NCBI RefSeq assembly: GCF_000686845.1
Contig: NZ_JMLS01000026.1
Coordinates: 44,954-108,953 of the forward strand
Reading direction: 5' to 3'
Length of the DNA stretch: 64,000 nucleotides
Origin: Paenibacillus sp. UNC451MF
Lineage (GTDB): Bacteria > Bacillota > Bacilli > Paenibacillales > NBRC-103111
The position numbers and the translations under genes are program-made. Positions 1-11,498 of the stretch are shown here, piece by piece. Under the pieces are notes generated by a model. That model saw only the letters and a program-made list of their open reading frames with translations. It did not search any database and was not told the origin of the DNA. How positions within the stretch are numbered: position 1 is the stretch's first letter; each line of letters begins with the position of its first letter.

Positions 1-1554
1 GGACTTGAATTTGCAGTAGGGTTCTATGTTAGCCATACCATTGGCTATGTCCATTCTGACGCTATGAGCCGTGTCGCTAATGCATTCTATGTCTTGTTTA
101 GCCGAGATCCTCACTTAGGTGCCATCGGCTTTGTATGGACTCCGCTTCCAAGCTTGGTAGATCTGATTTTTCTGCTGCCGTATCGGTGGTTTCCTGCACT
201 TGCATCTTCAGGGGTGGCAGGAGTGATTATGAGCAGTCTTTTTGCAGGGATGACTGCGGCTATGCTGGCCCGTGCGGCTATAAGCTTTGGTTTGCCAGGC
301 TGGTTTGCGATAGTATTCAGTCTCTTATTCAGCTGTAATCCGTTCATGTTCTTATTTGGAGCTAACGGGATGAGCGATGCGCCTTTTATATTCTTTATCA
401 TGTATTCTGTGGTCCATTTGAGTCACTGGATAAGGAGTCGAAATGTCAGAAGTCTTATAAAAGTTAGCTTCGCGCTTGCTTTAGCCTTCTGGACTAGATA
501 CGAAGCCGTGCCGCTTGGAGCTGCAATGGGCTTGGCTGTGATTATTATTGTTTTTCTGATACCGCGGTATGGCGCAGATAGGGAACAACTACCCAAGCAC
601 AAGCTTAGCTATAAATATTTTCATGTTGAGGGAACGTGGGTGCTGCTGCTTTCTCCGATAGTGTTCTCCGGTTTGCTGTGGATATGGTTTAACTACTTAA
701 TTATGGGAAATCCTTTGTTTTTCCTAAATGGAGATTATTCTAATGTAGCTCAGGCTCAGCAGCTGGCGTCTGAAGAGAAATTCGCCGAGATGATTGGAAA
801 TCCAATTTCCGCGAGTTGGTTTGTGTTGAAAAAAACAGCCTACTACTCTATTCCTCTCGTCAGTATCATCCTGCTTAGAATTTGGAATCGACGTTGGTTT
901 TTTTGGGATTTTCTCGTCTTGGTGCTGCTATTTATCTCTATCATCACACTTCAATGGTTAATGCTATTAAAGGGCACCTCTTACGGTTGGTTCCGTTATT
1001 TTATGTATGTATTACCTATTACGGTGGCCTGGCTGCCCTATGAGCTGGCTCGCGTGAAAAAGACGTTTTTCAATTACAGTATTGTCATTTCGGGTATGGC
1101 AGCAACTTGTGTTCTCCTCACATCCGCTTTGATGAATCCGCAAATTGCACCGGATGAGAATAAATTTATACAAGCCAAGCACTATGCAGTTTCTCAAACG
1201 GTTGAGAAGGAGATAGCGCATTACTTGGATACAGAGCTGGCTGGGTACAACATCTTGATGGACTCTTACTCCGCCTATTCCGTTATCCTGAACAGCCAAC
1301 ATCCCGAAAAGTATCTTATTACGAGTGACTTCGAATTTCATGAATCGCTGGAAGACCCGGTAGGGAGCGGCGTTGATTTCATTCTTAGTCCCAAGCCGGA
1401 TAAAAGCTCTGCTGACAGCATCGATAACCAAAAATATCAGCTTTATGATAAAGGTGCTCCGTGGTGCGAGCTTTATAAGGAATTCGGGGGAAAATGGAGA
1501 TTGTACAAGGTAATCCGTACGTTGGACGGGGGGAGCCCAAATGAACAGCATTGA
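1..1554 (+). CDS. GT-C-like membrane glycosyltransferase, 5' end cut by window
   Basis: The reading frame is open from base 1, so the start lies outside the window; the ATG at 64 is internal. The visible 517 residues hold many hydrophobic segments and a hydrophilic C-terminal part from about residue 385. The run reading HSDAMSRVANA then WTPLPSL resembles the first extracytoplasmic loop of polyprenyl-phosphate-sugar-dependent GT-C (GT39/ArnT-like) enzymes. These move a sugar from a lipid carrier to an acceptor outside the membrane. It overlaps the downstream GT2 gene by 14 bases, and with GtrA this makes a typical three-gene glycosylation set. The GT-C class is likely; donor and acceptor are unknown. 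Confidence 0.75.
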   Translation, partial: GLEFAVGFYVSHTIGYVHSDAMSRVANAFYVLFSRDPHLGAIGFVWTPLPSLVDLIFLLPYRWFPALASSGVAGVIMSSLFAGMTAAMLARAAISFGLPGWFAIVFSLLFSCNPFMFLFGANGMSDAPFIFFIMYSVVHLSHWIRSRNVRSLIKVSFALALAFWTRYEAVPLGAAMGLAVIIIVFLIPRYGADREQLPKHKLSYKYFHVEGTWVLLLSPIVFSGLLWIWFNYLIMGNPLFFLNGDYSNVAQAQQLASEEKFAEMIGNPISASWFVLKKTAYYSIPLVSIILLRIWNRRWFFWDFLVLVLLFISIITLQWLMLLKGTSYGWFRYFMYVLPITVAWLPYELARVKKTFFNYSIVISGMAATCVLLTSALMNPQIAPDENKFIQAKHYAVSQTVEKEIAHYLDTELAGYNILMDSYSAYSVILNSQHPEKYLITSDFEFHESLEDPVGSGVDFILSPKPDKSSADSIDNQKYQLYDKGAPWCELYKEFGGKWRLYKVIRTLDGGSPNEQH

Positions 1555-2518
1555 GCCTGAAATATCTGTAATTATTCCCGTTTATAATGAGGAGGTTCAT
1601 ATTTATCAGTCTTTACTTCGGATTGAAAAAGAAATCAGCCGAATGACTTCTTCTTATGAGATTATGATCATAGACGACGGTTCAAAGGACTGTACTTGGG
1701 AACAGTTGGTCCAATTCGGAGAGCATTCGGATCATTTTTATGCATTGCGGCTTAGCCGAAACTTCGGTAAGGAACTGGCAATGTGTGCGGGGTTAGAGCA
1801 CGCTCGTGGCAAAGCAGTTATTATTATGGATTCAGATATGCAGCATCCCCCCGAGCTCTTGCAGCAGATGATCCGTTTATGGCGTGAAGAGGGAAAAGAT
1901 ATTGTAGAGTGCGTCAAGCGAAATCGCGGAAATGAAACGCTGGATAAAGCGATAGGCTCTTCTATGTTTTACACCATCCTTAATAAGCTTTCAGGATATG
2001 AATTACGAGGTGCGTCCGATTATAAATTATTGGACCAGAAAGTGGTGCGGGCATGGAGAGAAATGCCGGAGAGAAACACCTTCTTTAGAGGGATGGTTGC
2101 ATGGCTAGGATTCGATAAGGCGCAAATTGATTTCGAGGTTGCGGATCGGGTGGACGGTAATAGTCAATGGAGCTTTGCAAATCTATTGAAGCTGGCTGTT
2201 AATGCTGTAGTGGCCTTCTCTTCCATACCGCTTCGTTTTGTTAGTATATTTGGTGCCATCTTTTTGCTAGGAGCTGTAATCTTAGGGATTCAAACCTTAT
2301 TTCAAAAATTTCTCGGTAATGCAGTGACCGGTTTTACGACCGTTATTTTGCTGCTTCTTGTGATAGGTAGTGTGATTATGATTTCGTTAGGAATAATTGG
2401 GGAGTATATAGCCTCGATCTATAATGAGGTTAAGGGGAGACCTCGTTATCTTATCAGTGAAAAAATTTATAGCATGAATAATGAGACCGAAGCCTTGTTT
2501 GAAGTGAGCCGAACCTAA
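1541..2518 (+). CDS. GT2 family polyprenyl-phosphate sugar transferase (GtrB/DPM-like)
   Basis: 325 residues. The N-terminal GT-A domain (about 6-230) opens with EISVIIPVYNEE, has the IIDDGSKD nucleotide-sugar motif near residue 45 and a MDSDMQHPP DxD-type motif near 105. Two membrane segments follow (about 230-255 and 265-290). This is the architecture of GtrB/dolichol-phosphate-mannose synthase-type enzymes, which load a sugar onto undecaprenyl phosphate at the inner membrane face. Start ATG 1541 lies inside the end of the preceding gene after a GGGGGGAG run, and the stop overlaps the gtrA start by one base (TAATG), indicating translational coupling. Confidence 0.88.
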   Translation: MNSIEPEISVIIPVYNEEVHIYQSLLRIEKEISRMTSSYEIMIIDDGSKDCTWEQLVQFGEHSDHFYALRLSRNFGKELAMCAGLEHARGKAVIIMDSDMQHPPELLQQMIRLWREEGKDIVECVKRNRGNETLDKAIGSSMFYTILNKLSGYELRGASDYKLLDQKVVRAWREMPERNTFFRGMVAWLGFDKAQIDFEVADRVDGNSQWSFANLLKLAVNAVVAFSSIPLRFVSIFGAIFLLGAVILGIQTLFQKFLGNAVTGFTTVILLLLVIGSVIMISLGIIGEYIASIYNEVKGRPRYLISEKIYSMNNETEALFEVSRT

Positions 2519-2904
2519 TGAACATAAAATTGATATTGAAATATGGCTTAGTCGGATTATTGGGGACCGTATTGCATTTTGCGGTATTGGTTGCGTTAGT
2601 GGAGGGTGTCCAATTTCAACCGGTCTGGGCTTCTGCAATCGGCTTTATAGTCGTTCTTCTGGTATCTTATGTGCTGAACAAATATTGGACCTTCCAAGAC
2701 TCTCCCTCAGGGTGGAAACCATTGGTTAAATATTCGGTGGTTTCTGGGGTTGGGTTATTATTAAACAGCGGAATTATGTATACCGTAGTAGATTGGCTGC
2801 ACTGGAATTACTTGATAGGTCAATGCTTTGTTGTGATCGCAGTACCTATATCCAATTTTATATTTAATTACTATTGGACCTTTCGTAAATCGGCACACTC
2901 CTAA
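2518..2904 (+). CDS. GtrA family flippase-like membrane protein
   Basis: 128 residues with four predicted membrane segments, the normal size for GtrA. The family marks KYGLVGLLGTVLHF near the start, SYVLNKYWTF near residue 55 and FNYYWTFRK at the end are all visible. GtrA proteins are thought to flip undecaprenyl-phosphate-linked sugars across the membrane. Cotranscribed with and overlapping the GT2 gene by one base, it would deliver the sugar to the GT-C enzyme upstream. Confidence 0.9.
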   Translation: MNIKLILKYGLVGLLGTVLHFAVLVALVEGVQFQPVWASAIGFIVVLLVSYVLNKYWTFQDSPSGWKPLVKYSVVSGVGLLLNSGIMYTVVDWLHWNYLIGQCFVVIAVPISNFIFNYYWTFRKSAHS

Positions 2905-2930
2905 CGGGAATGATAGCTTGGGAATGCCAC

Positions 2931-2959
2931 TTGACTCTTCAGATATTTCGGCATATAAT
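2931..2959 (+). promoter_or_regulatory. SigA-type promoter of the ilv-leu operon
   Basis: TTGACT (2931-2936), a 17-base spacer and a perfect TATAAT (2954-2959) lie just ahead of the T-box leader. Transcription would start near 2966. Confidence 0.75.
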
Positions 2960-2965
2960 GATTGA

Positions 2966-3314
2966 AAAGTACAACTTTGCTGAAAACGGCAATGATGAGG
3001 ACGAAGTTATAAGGGCTCTTATGTTCAGAGAGCAGAGGATAAGCTGGAACCGATGCCTTAATCCCTTATGTACGAGCTCACCTCGGAGCTGTTTCCCTGA
3101 AAAGTATGCCGGCTAGATTGGCTTAGCTAGTAGGGGAAATCGGAATAGCACACGTTACCGTGCTGAAGGTATGGTCGCTGATTATGGCTTCATACCTGCT
3201 AAGGTTATTTGCTGTGAGGCAGATAACAAACTCTGGGTGGTACCACGGAAGATTAGAACCCCTTTCGTCCCTTCAGACGCTCTTTGTCGGCGTTTGGGAT
3301 GATAGGGTTTTTTT
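2966..3314 (+). promoter_or_regulatory. T-box leader, probably tRNA-Leu responsive
   Basis: The T-box signature TGGGTGGTACCACGG is at 3234-3248, followed by a terminator. A stem I can be drawn from GAGG and TATAAGGG (about 2995-3017) pairing with TCCCTTA and CCTC (about 3060-3084), with AGAGAGCAG features between. The unpaired 3' strand contains CTC followed by A at 3077-3080, which fits a leucine CUC specifier. T-boxes read uncharged tRNA and antiterminate transcription; a Leu T-box controls ilv-leu in Bacillus subtilis. The class is certain; the specifier is inferred from a hand-drawn fold. Confidence 0.9.
3257..3314 (+). terminator. T-box terminator hairpin
   Basis: The arm AACCC...CGTCCC (about 3257-3271) pairs with GGGATGATAGGGTT (about 3296-3309) and runs into seven T. 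The T-box sequence just upstream would compete as the antiterminator. Confidence 0.8.
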
Positions 3315-3399
3315 GCATTGAAAAATAACCGTCATTGCGGTCGTACATCACGAATAACGTCGTAGACGTTTTCTCATTTTTCGAGAGGAGGAAAAAATC

Positions 3400-5142
3400 A
3401 TGATCGTTCAAACCACTCAAAAGTCAAAAGAACAATTACGGAAAGAGCTGCTGCAGCCGGATGTTATTACAGGGTCGGAAATGTTACTGCGTAGTTTGCT
3501 GCTGGAGGACGTAGATTGCGTCTTTGGTTACCCAGGCGGGGCGGTTTTATATATTTACGATGCTATGCATGGAAACAAGGATTTCAAACACCTTCTGACA
3601 CGCCATGAGCAAGGAGCTATTCACGCGGCTGACGGATACGCCCGTTCCACAGGAAAAGTTGGTGTCTGTATCGCCACTTCCGGTCCAGGGGCTACTAACC
3701 TCGTTACCGGGATTGCCACCGCTTATATGGACTCAGTGCCATTGGTTGTCATTACAGGGAACGTAGCGACGTCGGTCATCGGGACCGATGCATTCCAGGA
3801 GGCTGACATTACGGGCATCACAATGCCAATTACGAAGCACAGCTACCTGGTGCGGGACGTGAATGATTTGCCTCGTATTATCAAGGAAGCTTTCCATATT
3901 GCTTCTACAGGACGTAAAGGTCCAGTATTGATCGATATTCCGAAGGATGTATCGAATGACAAAGCATCTTTCTACTATCCGGAAAAGGTAGAGATTCGCG
4001 GCTACAATCCAACCATTCAGCCTAATAAGCTGCAGGTAGATCGTATGCTGGAGGCTATCTCCGAATCCGAACGTCCAGTCATTCTGGCCGGCGGCGGTGT
4101 TGTCTACTCGAACGCATCCGAAGAACTGCTGGCGTTTGCAGAGAAAACCCGGATCCCAGTAACGACGACGCTGCTCGGATTGGGTGGGTTCCCAAGTGCA
4201 CACGAGCTGTGGATCGGTATGCCGGGGATGCACGGAGCCTACGCGGCAAACCAGGCTTTGCAAAATTGCGATTTGCTTATCAGCATCGGCGCCCGTTTTG
4301 ACGACAGGGTAACCATGAAAGTGGATGGCTTCGCTCCGCAAGCGAAGAAAATCGTTCACATCGACGTCGATCCTGCGGAAATCGGAAAAATCGTGGAAGC
4401 AACGATTCCATGCGTAGGCGATGTTAAGGCTGTTCTGCAAATGGCGCTGCAAAAAGCGAAGCCTTCCAATTCAGAAGCATGGATCAAGGTAGTTCAAGAA
4501 AACGTGAAAAATCGTCCATTGCGCTACAAAGATTCCGATACGGAATTGAAGCCGCAGCATGTTATTGAAATGATTCATGAAACAACGAAGGGCGAAGCGA
4601 TCGTATCGACAGACGTAGGTCAACATCAAATGTGGGCTGCCCAATATTATAAATTCAACCACCCGCGTTCTTTTATCACCTCCGGTGGACTGGGCACGAT
4701 GGGTTTTGGCTTCCCGTCTGCAATCGGTGCGCAGGTAGCTCATCCGGATCGTTTGGTCGTATCGATCAATGGTGACGGCGGTATGCAAATGTGCTCGCAG
4801 GAGCTGGCCATTTGTGCAATCAACAACATTCCTGTCAAAATTGCCGTTATCAACAACCAAGTGTTGGGTATGGTTCGTCAATGGCAGGAAATCATCTATG
4901 ACAATCGTTACAGCCATATCGACCTGGCAGGAAGCCCTGACTTCGTCAAGCTGGCTGAAGCCTACGGTGTAAAAGGCTTGAGAGCGACGAACAAAGAAGA
5001 AGCTCGCCGCGCTTGGCAGGAAGCTCTGGACACCCCGGGTCCGGTACTCGTCGAATTCGTAGTCCGTAAAGGTGAGAACGTGTACCCGATGGTTACACAG
5101 GGCTCGACGATAGATGAAATGATAATGGGGGATTCGGAATGA
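3400..5142 (+). CDS. ilvB: Acetolactate synthase large subunit
   Basis: 580 residues, full length for the catalytic subunit. It joins two pyruvates, or pyruvate and 2-ketobutyrate, the first common step to valine, leucine and isoleucine. The N-terminal TPP-binding domain has the catalytic glutamate in [16 protein letters not shown] (about E70); a central FAD/DHS-like domain spans about 205-340; the C-terminal TPP domain has [11 protein letters not shown] near 457 and the ThDP-Mg motif ending in NN. Start ATG 3400 follows GAGAGGAGG. It is the first gene after the T-box and overlaps ilvN by four bases. Confidence 0.97.
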   Translation: MIVQTTQKSKEQLRKELLQPDVITGSEMLLRSLLLEDVDCVFGYPGGAVLYIYDAMHGNKDFKHLLTRHEQGAIHAADGYARSTGKVGVCIATSGPGATNLVTGIATAYMDSVPLVVITGNVATSVIGTDAFQEADITGITMPITKHSYLVRDVNDLPRIIKEAFHIASTGRKGPVLIDIPKDVSNDKASFYYPEKVEIRGYNPTIQPNKLQVDRMLEAISESERPVILAGGGVVYSNASEELLAFAEKTRIPVTTTLLGLGGFPSAHELWIGMPGMHGAYAANQALQNCDLLISIGARFDDRVTMKVDGFAPQAKKIVHIDVDPAEIGKIVEATIPCVGDVKAVLQMALQKAKPSNSEAWIKVVQENVKNRPLRYKDSDTELKPQHVIEMIHETTKGEAIVSTDVGQHQMWAAQYYKFNHPRSFITSGGLGTMGFGFPSAIGAQVAHPDRLVVSINGDGGMQMCSQELAICAINNIPVKIAVINNQVLGMVRQWQEIIYDNRYSHIDLAGSPDFVKLAEAYGVKGLRATNKEEARRAWQEALDTPGPVLVEFVVRKGENVYPMVTQGSTIDEMIMGDSE

Positions 5143-5627
5143 ATTACAAACATACCATTTCCGTACTAGTGAATAACCAACCCGGCGTCCTGCAGCGTGT
5201 ATCCGGCTTGTTCGGACGCAGAGGCTTTAATATCGAAAGCATCACGGTTGGGGAATCTGAAGAAGCGGGCTTGTCCCGTATGGTTATCGTAACCACAGGC
5301 GACGAAAAGACGCTGGAGCAAGTGTCCAAGCAGCTGTATAAGCTGATCGATGTCATTAAAGTAGTTGACCTGAGCGCCAATCCGATGGTTGCACGCGAGC
5401 TTGCCTTGATTAAGGTAAGTGCGGAGCCTAGCGCGCGTCCTGAGATTCTAGGCGTTGTAGAAACGTTCCGTGCTGCGGTTGTCGATATTGGTCCATCCTC
5501 TCTGATCGTTCAAGTGGTTGGGGATTCCGAGAAAATCGATGCTATGGTCGAGCTGCTTAAGCCATACGGTATTCGTGAGCTGTCCAGAACCGGTGCTACC
5601 GCTATGATTCGCGGGTCGGTAAAATAG
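5139..5627 (+). CDS. ilvN: Acetolactate synthase small regulatory subunit
   Basis: 162 residues, standard for the small subunit (ilvH in B. subtilis naming). The N-terminal ACT domain starts [21 protein letters not shown] with the RRGFNIESI element and binds valine for feedback control; the C-terminal domain (about 85-160) activates IlvB. The ATG overlaps the ilvB stop by four bases, so the two subunits are translationally coupled. Confidence 0.96.
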   Translation: MNYKHTISVLVNNQPGVLQRVSGLFGRRGFNIESITVGESEEAGLSRMVIVTTGDEKTLEQVSKQLYKLIDVIKVVDLSANPMVARELALIKVSAEPSARPEILGVVETFRAAVVDIGPSSLIVQVVGDSEKIDAMVELLKPYGIRELSRTGATAMIRGSVK

Positions 5628-5652
5628 TCATTATTTCTATGTTGTAAGATAA

Positions 5653-6804
<1,152 letters not shown>

Positions 6805-7004
6805 TTAATATTCGTTACGTGTAATATATACAGTATGAATGAGGTCGGCTTGAAGACAATGGGGAATATAGGCGGTGGAGTGTCCTCCGGTTTTCTCACC
6901 TTCGAGCTGTACCTCTTTCTGCTTAGAGAGACTTTGTATGTAAGACCACGAAATAGCGACAAAGACCGTTTTCTTGCGAAAACTCCTAAGAGGTGATTAG
7001 GCTC

Positions 7005-8555
7005 ATGAGAAAAATTTATATTTTCGATACAACACTGCGGGACGGCGAGCAATCGCCAGGCGTGAACTTGAACATGCAGGAGAAAGTTGAAATCGCTCTG
7101 CAATTGGAAAAGCTCGGCATCGACCGTATCGAAGCGGGATTTCCTGCGGCGTCTCCTGGGGACTTGGCAGGTGTGAATGCAGTAGCAAGAGCGGTTAAAA
7201 ATGCTTCCATAATCGGCTTGGCTCGTTCTAGGGAGCAGGATCTGGATGCTGTGCATGAAGCATTAAAAGGCGCACAGGATCCATGTGTGCATTTGTTCCT
7301 GGCTACATCGCCGATCCACCGCAAGCACAAGCTGCGCATGGAGAAGCATCAAGTGCTGGAAACGGCTGAAGCGGCTATCCGTTATGCAAGAAAGTATTTC
7401 GACAAAGTCGAGTTCTCGCCGGAGGATGCTGGACGTACCGAGCTGGATTTCCTTTGTGAAGTGACGGCAATGGCTATTCGTGCGGGAGCTACTGTGGTCA
7501 ACATCCCGGATACAGTAGGCTACTTGACGCCGTATGAATACGGCAATATTTTCAAAACGTTGAAAGAGAATGTGCCGGGCATCGAGAAAATCCAGTTGAG
7601 CGCACATTGTCATGACGATTTGGGAATGGCAACAGCTAATGCGCTTGCGGCCGTATTGAACGGTGCAGACCAAATCGAGGGAACCATCAATGGTATCGGT
7701 GAAAGAGCGGGTAACACTTCGCTTGAGGAAGTGGCTATGGCTCTTGAAACGCGTCAGGAGTTTTTCCAAGCTAAGACATCGCTCGTACTGAATGAGATTG
7801 CTCGTACAAGCCGTTTGGTCAGCAAGCTAACAGGTATGGTCGTACCAGGCAATAAAGCGATTGTAGGGGCGAATGCCTTCGCGCATGAATCCGGTATCCA
7901 CCAGGATGGCATGCTTAAGGAAAAAACAACCTATGAAATCATGTCGCCAGAAACGATCGGGTTGAAGGAAAGCAAACTTGTTATGGGTAAGCATTCCGGA
8001 CGTCATGCGTTCCGCGAGAAACTGATCGATCTCGGTTATGAATTGGGCGATGAGCAGGTGAACGCAGCTTTCGCCAAGTTCAAAGATCTGGCTGATAAGA
8101 AGAAGGACGTTAGCGATGAGGATATCCGCGCGCTGATCGAAGAAAAGCTGATCGAAACGCCGGAAGTATTCGTGCTCGATAATCTCCAGCTGTCCTACGG
8201 AAATCAATCCGTTCCTACCGCCACGATTCGTGTAAAAGTGATCGAAGGTGGTTCTGCGGAAGAAGCCGCTGTAGGCAACGGCTCTGTCGATGCGATTTTC
8301 AACGCGATTGATAAAGTGACTAAAGAAGAGGTTGAGCTGGAAGACTACTCGATCAAATCGGTTACCCAGGGCAAGGATGCCCTTGGTGAAGTTCACGTTG
8401 TTATGCGTCAAGGAGATTACTCCGTTCAGGGCCGCGGCGTCAGCACGGACATCCTGGAAGCGAGCGCTAAGGCTTATATTGATGCCGTTAACCGGTTGAT
8501 CGATAAACGGAAAGCGCCTGCCCGCAGCAAACGGGATAATGTGTCTTTGATCTAA
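7005..8555 (+). CDS. leuA: 2-isopropylmalate synthase
   Basis: 516 residues. It condenses 2-ketoisovalerate with acetyl-CoA to commit carbon to leucine. The N-terminal HMGL-like TIM barrel shows [12 protein letters not shown] (about 7-18) and the metal motif [14 protein letters not shown] (about 202-215); the C-terminal LeuA allosteric dimerisation domain covers about 390-510. ATG 7005 after AAGAGGTGAT is preferred over an in-frame start at 6993. The 200-base spacer after ilvC contains a small hairpin (6968-6983, GTTTTC/GAAAAC) but no clear promoter, so it is probably the last gene of the T-box operon. Confidence 0.96.
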   Translation: MRKIYIFDTTLRDGEQSPGVNLNMQEKVEIALQLEKLGIDRIEAGFPAASPGDLAGVNAVARAVKNASIIGLARSREQDLDAVHEALKGAQDPCVHLFLATSPIHRKHKLRMEKHQVLETAEAAIRYARKYFDKVEFSPEDAGRTELDFLCEVTAMAIRAGATVVNIPDTVGYLTPYEYGNIFKTLKENVPGIEKIQLSAHCHDDLGMATANALAAVLNGADQIEGTINGIGERAGNTSLEEVAMALETRQEFFQAKTSLVLNEIARTSRLVSKLTGMVVPGNKAIVGANAFAHESGIHQDGMLKEKTTYEIMSPETIGLKESKLVMGKHSGRHAFREKLIDLGYELGDEQVNAAFAKFKDLADKKKDVSDEDIRALIEEKLIETPEVFVLDNLQLSYGNQSVPTATIRVKVIEGGSAEEAAVGNGSVDAIFNAIDKVTKEEVELEDYSIKSVTQGKDALGEVHVVMRQGDYSVQGRGVSTDILEASAKAYIDAVNRLIDKRKAPARSKRDNVSLI

Positions 8556-8581
8556 ACACGTTTTGAATAAGTAAGGCTGAT

Positions 8582-8626
8582 ACACCCCTATGCTTTGCCT
8601 CCGGGCATTGAATAAGGGGTGTTTTG
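8582..8626 (+). terminator. Terminator after leuA
   Basis: ACACCCCT (8582-8589) pairs with AGGGGTGT (8615-8622) and is followed by TTT. It closes the ilvBNC-leuA unit. Confidence 0.85.
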
Positions 8627-8741
8627 GCATGCCGTATAGATGTCCTACCTAGGGAGATGCCCTATTCCTCTAAAAGCCCACTCGTTCCTTAGCCATTTGT
8701 CATAAGATACATCAGTTCCTTAAGAAGGGAGGATGGGAGCT

Positions 8742-8876
8742 ATGGGATTCGGTTTAGGAGGAGTAGGTTGCGGTTGCGGCGTAGGAACAGGAGTAGGCGG
8801 TGTCTTTACTAGCACGGGTGTTATCCTGGTACTGTTCATCTTGTTGGTTATCATCTTAAGATCATGTCTCATCTAA
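8742..8876 (+). CDS. YjcZ-like small glycine-rich membrane protein
   Basis: 44 residues. The first half is Gly/Cys-rich (GVGCGCGVGTGVGG) and the second is one hydrophobic segment (VILVLFILLVIIL) ending SCLI. This layout resembles the YjcZ/YmaF-type tiny sporulation proteins of Bacillales, which often carry a C-terminal membrane helix. ATG 8742 is about 10 bases after AAGGGAGG; an earlier ATG at 8733 sits too close to it. It stands alone after the leuA terminator. Function unknown; a link to sporulation is inference. Confidence 0.75.
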   Translation: MGFGLGGVGCGCGVGTGVGGVFTSTGVILVLFILLVIILRSCLI

Positions 8877-8933
8877 TTAAACAAAGAGAGCCTTCTTGAA
8901 ATATGCTTTTAAGATGCAGCATTTAAAAATAGG

Positions 8934-8966
8934 AAAAACAGCCCTCCAGATATAACTGGAGGGCTG
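8934..8966 (-). terminator. Terminator of the minus-strand aminotransferase
   Basis: A perfect 11-bp stem CAGCCCTCCAG (8939-8949) / CTGGAGGGCTG (8956-8966) has an A-run at 8934-8938, which gives the T-run on the minus strand. Confidence 0.9.
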
Positions 8967-8991
8967 CCGCTACATGGGGATGGGCTGTGGA

Positions 8992-10176
8992 TTACAGTAC
9001 TTTACGAATCGCACGGTTCAAACGCTCGATTCCTTCGATCATCTGTTCGGTATCCGTGTGAGTGAAATTCAAACGCATGGTATTGTGCTGAGGCTCATCG
9101 GCGTAGAAGCTGACACCGGGCACGAAGGCTACCTCTTCTTCTACGGCCAGCTTCAGCAGCTGCTCCGTATTTATGTGTTCGGGAAGCTCCAGCCAGATGA
9201 ACATGCCGCCTTTAGGTTCAATCCAGTGGGTGTCAGGCCAATTTTGCTGCTCCAGCAGCTCTACCATTTGACGCATCCGTTTCTCGTATTCGCTGCGTAC
9301 CAGATCGATGTGCCCGTAAATATCGAAATTCAAGAACAGCTGGTGCAGCGCTTGCTGGTCCATGGAGCTCGAGTGCAGGTCGGCAGCCTGCTTCGCTCGC
9401 GTCATGTGACGGATTACTGAAGGATCCCCGATAGCCCAGCCTGTACGAAGAGCGGGAGCTACGATTTTGGAGAACGTGCTTGTATACACAACGCAGCCGT
9501 TCGGATGCTCGTCCAAAGAGAAGAGCGAAGGCAAGGCATCGCCACCGCCAAAACGCAATTCACCATAAGGGTCGTCTTCAAGAATGAGGACATTGCTTCG
9601 TTTGCAAATGTCCAGAGTGCTTTTTCGACGTTCCAAGCTCCAAGCTTTACCTGATGGATTGGAGAACGTAGGGATCACGTAGATCAGTTTGGGATTATAT
9701 TGTTGAATTTTATGTTCAAGATCGGATAGATTCATACCATCCGCGTCACAATCGACGGAGACGATGCGCGCCTTACGGGATTGGAAGATTTGAAGAGCAG
9801 CCAGATATGTTGGACGCTCTACTAAGATAACGTCGCCTGGGTCAACATAAACTCGTGTTAATAGGTCTATTGCTTGCTGGGAGCCTGTCGTGAGCAGCAT
9901 GTCATCGATGCCGACGTGAATCTGCTTGCGCTTCAAGTGCTGGCTAATACTTTCTCGAAGTGGGGTGAAGCCTTCGGTTAAGCCGTACTGCAGTACTTGC
10001 TTTCCTTCGTCAAACACGCGTGAGAAAGCTTCCCTTACCGCCGCAATGGGAAAATACTGCTCGTTAGGGAGTCCTCCGGCGAGGGAAATGATAGACTTGC
10101 CTTGAGTCAGTTTCAAAATTTCCCTAACGGCCGAAGATTTGAAGCTTTCCGTTGTATCGGAGAATCGATAATGCAT
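8992..10176 (-). CDS. PLP-dependent aminotransferase (class I/II, 2-aminoadipate/MocR-related type)
   Basis: 394 residues, fold type I. SIISLAGGLPNEQYFP near residue 30 is typical of the 2-aminoadipate/LysN-like branch; the PLP lysine lies in YTSTFSKIVAPALRTGW (about K235), and the phosphate-binding LEDDPYGELRF is near 200. It lacks the HTH domain of MocR regulators. It sits inverted between leuA and leuB, so branched-chain or 2-aminoadipate transamination are both possible, and the precise substrate cannot be read from sequence. ATG 10176 follows AAAGGAGC. Confidence 0.88.
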   Translation of the reverse strand: MHYRFSDTTESFKSSAVREILKLTQGKSIISLAGGLPNEQYFPIAAVREAFSRVFDEGKQVLQYGLTEGFTPLRESISQHLKRKQIHVGIDDMLLTTGSQQAIDLLTRVYVDPGDVILVERPTYLAALQIFQSRKARIVSVDCDADGMNLSDLEHKIQQYNPKLIYVIPTFSNPSGKAWSLERRKSTLDICKRSNVLILEDDPYGELRFGGGDALPSLFSLDEHPNGCVVYTSTFSKIVAPALRTGWAIGDPSVIRHMTRAKQAADLHSSSMDQQALHQLFLNFDIYGHIDLVRSEYEKRMRQMVELLEQQNWPDTHWIEPKGGMFIWLELPEHINTEQLLKLAVEEEVAFVPGVSFYADEPQHNTMRLNFTHTDTEQMIEGIERLNRAIRKVL

Positions 10177-10404
10177 ACATAAGCTCCTTTGCCCAATGAC
10201 ATTTTAATATTTTTATGTATTGTAATCCTTTGGAAGTTGTATGACAACACTTTTTGACGAATAGGGACTGCTATTAGCAACTAGCGATGAACTAGAATTT
10301 CAACTATAGGTAATTCCTATTACGATGATAGCTTTTATATCTTTGTCATAGGGGGCTAAATATGGTACAAAGAATATAATACTTAAAGTGTAGGAGTGAA
10401 CCTA

Positions 10405-11484
10405 ATGGCAGACGTTAAAAAAATCGCTGTAATCGCAGGGGACGGTATCGGACCCGAGGTTGTAGCTGAAGCAGAAAAAGTATTGAAAAAGACAGAAGAG
10501 GTTTTCGGATACCGTTTTGAAACTGAGCATGGCTTGTTCGGCGGAATCGCTATTGATGAGAAAGGTACTCCGCTTCCTCAAGAAACGTTAGATATGTGTA
10601 AAAATTCCGACGCTGTACTGTTAGGTGCAGTAGGCGGACCTAAATGGGACAACAACTCCAAAGAGCTTCGTCCAGAAACCGGACTTCTTGGAATCCGTAA
10701 AGCGTTGGGCTTATTCTCCAACATTCGTCCAGCGGTTATTTTTGACTGCTTGAAAGATGCTTCCACATTGAAGCCGGAAGTATTGGAAGGTACTGACCTG
10801 ATCGTTGTTCGTGAATTGACAGGCGGTATTTACTTCGGTGAGAAATTCCGTCGCGAGAGCGCAAACGGACAAGAAGCGGTAGATACTTGCGCATATAACG
10901 TGCAAGAAATTGAGCGCATCGTGCGTCAAGCTTTTGAAATTGCACAAACACGCAGCAAAAAGCTGGCTTCCGTAGACAAAGCGAACGTTCTTGAAACTTC
11001 CCGTCTGTGGAGAGAAACAGTTAACCGCATCGCTCCTGACTATCCGGATGTTGAACTGGAGCACGTATTGGTCGACAACTGCGCTATGCAATTGCTGCGT
11101 CGTCCATCCAGCTTTGATGTTATCGTAACTGAGAATATGTTCGGAGATATCTTGAGTGATGAAGCTGCCATGTTGACTGGATCTATCGGCATGCTGTCCT
11201 CCGCATCTCTTGGCGAAGGCTCATTCGGATTGTACGAGCCGGTACACGGTTCCGCTCCTGATATCGCTGGCCAAGGCGTAGCGAATCCAATCGCAACGAT
11301 TCTTTCCGTAGCTTTGATGTTCCGTTTGACTTTCGGCTATCACGATGCTGCAGAAGCTATTGAGCGTGCAGTGAAAGAAGTTCTTGACGCAGGACATCGC
11401 ACAGGCGATATCGCAGTAGACAAGAGCAAGGCTATCGGAACTACAGCTATGGGCGATCTGATCGTTAATGCTATCCGTAAATAA
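10405..11484 (+). CDS. leuB: 3-isopropylmalate dehydrogenase
   Basis: 359 residues, full length. It oxidises and decarboxylates 3-isopropylmalate with NAD+. Visible marks: [13 protein letters not shown] at the start, GLFSNIRPA near 95, the [10 protein letters not shown] loop near 137 and [17 protein letters not shown] followed by [13 protein letters not shown] (about 214-245) with the metal Asp residues. ATG 10405 after TAGGAGTG is chosen over an upstream GTG-type start. It is detached from leuA by the inverted aminotransferase and is followed by a terminator, so it is transcribed alone; leuC and leuD are not in the window. Confidence 0.95.
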   Translation: MADVKKIAVIAGDGIGPEVVAEAEKVLKKTEEVFGYRFETEHGLFGGIAIDEKGTPLPQETLDMCKNSDAVLLGAVGGPKWDNNSKELRPETGLLGIRKALGLFSNIRPAVIFDCLKDASTLKPEVLEGTDLIVVRELTGGIYFGEKFRRESANGQEAVDTCAYNVQEIERIVRQAFEIAQTRSKKLASVDKANVLETSRLWRETVNRIAPDYPDVELEHVLVDNCAMQLLRRPSSFDVIVTENMFGDILSDEAAMLTGSIGMLSSASLGEGSFGLYEPVHGSAPDIAGQGVANPIATILSVALMFRLTFGYHDAAEAIERAVKEVLDAGHRTGDIAVDKSKAIGTTAMGDLIVNAIRK

Positions 11485-11498
11485 GAGATTGTAAAGCA

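Noticed and set aside
2910..3116. A 68-codon open frame upstream of ilvB
   Set aside because: It lies inside the T-box leader and has no ribosome site; the T-box explains the sequence.
8974..9420. A 148-codon plus-strand frame across the aminotransferase
   Set aside because: Antisense of a well-supported gene, without ribosome site or recognisable protein features.
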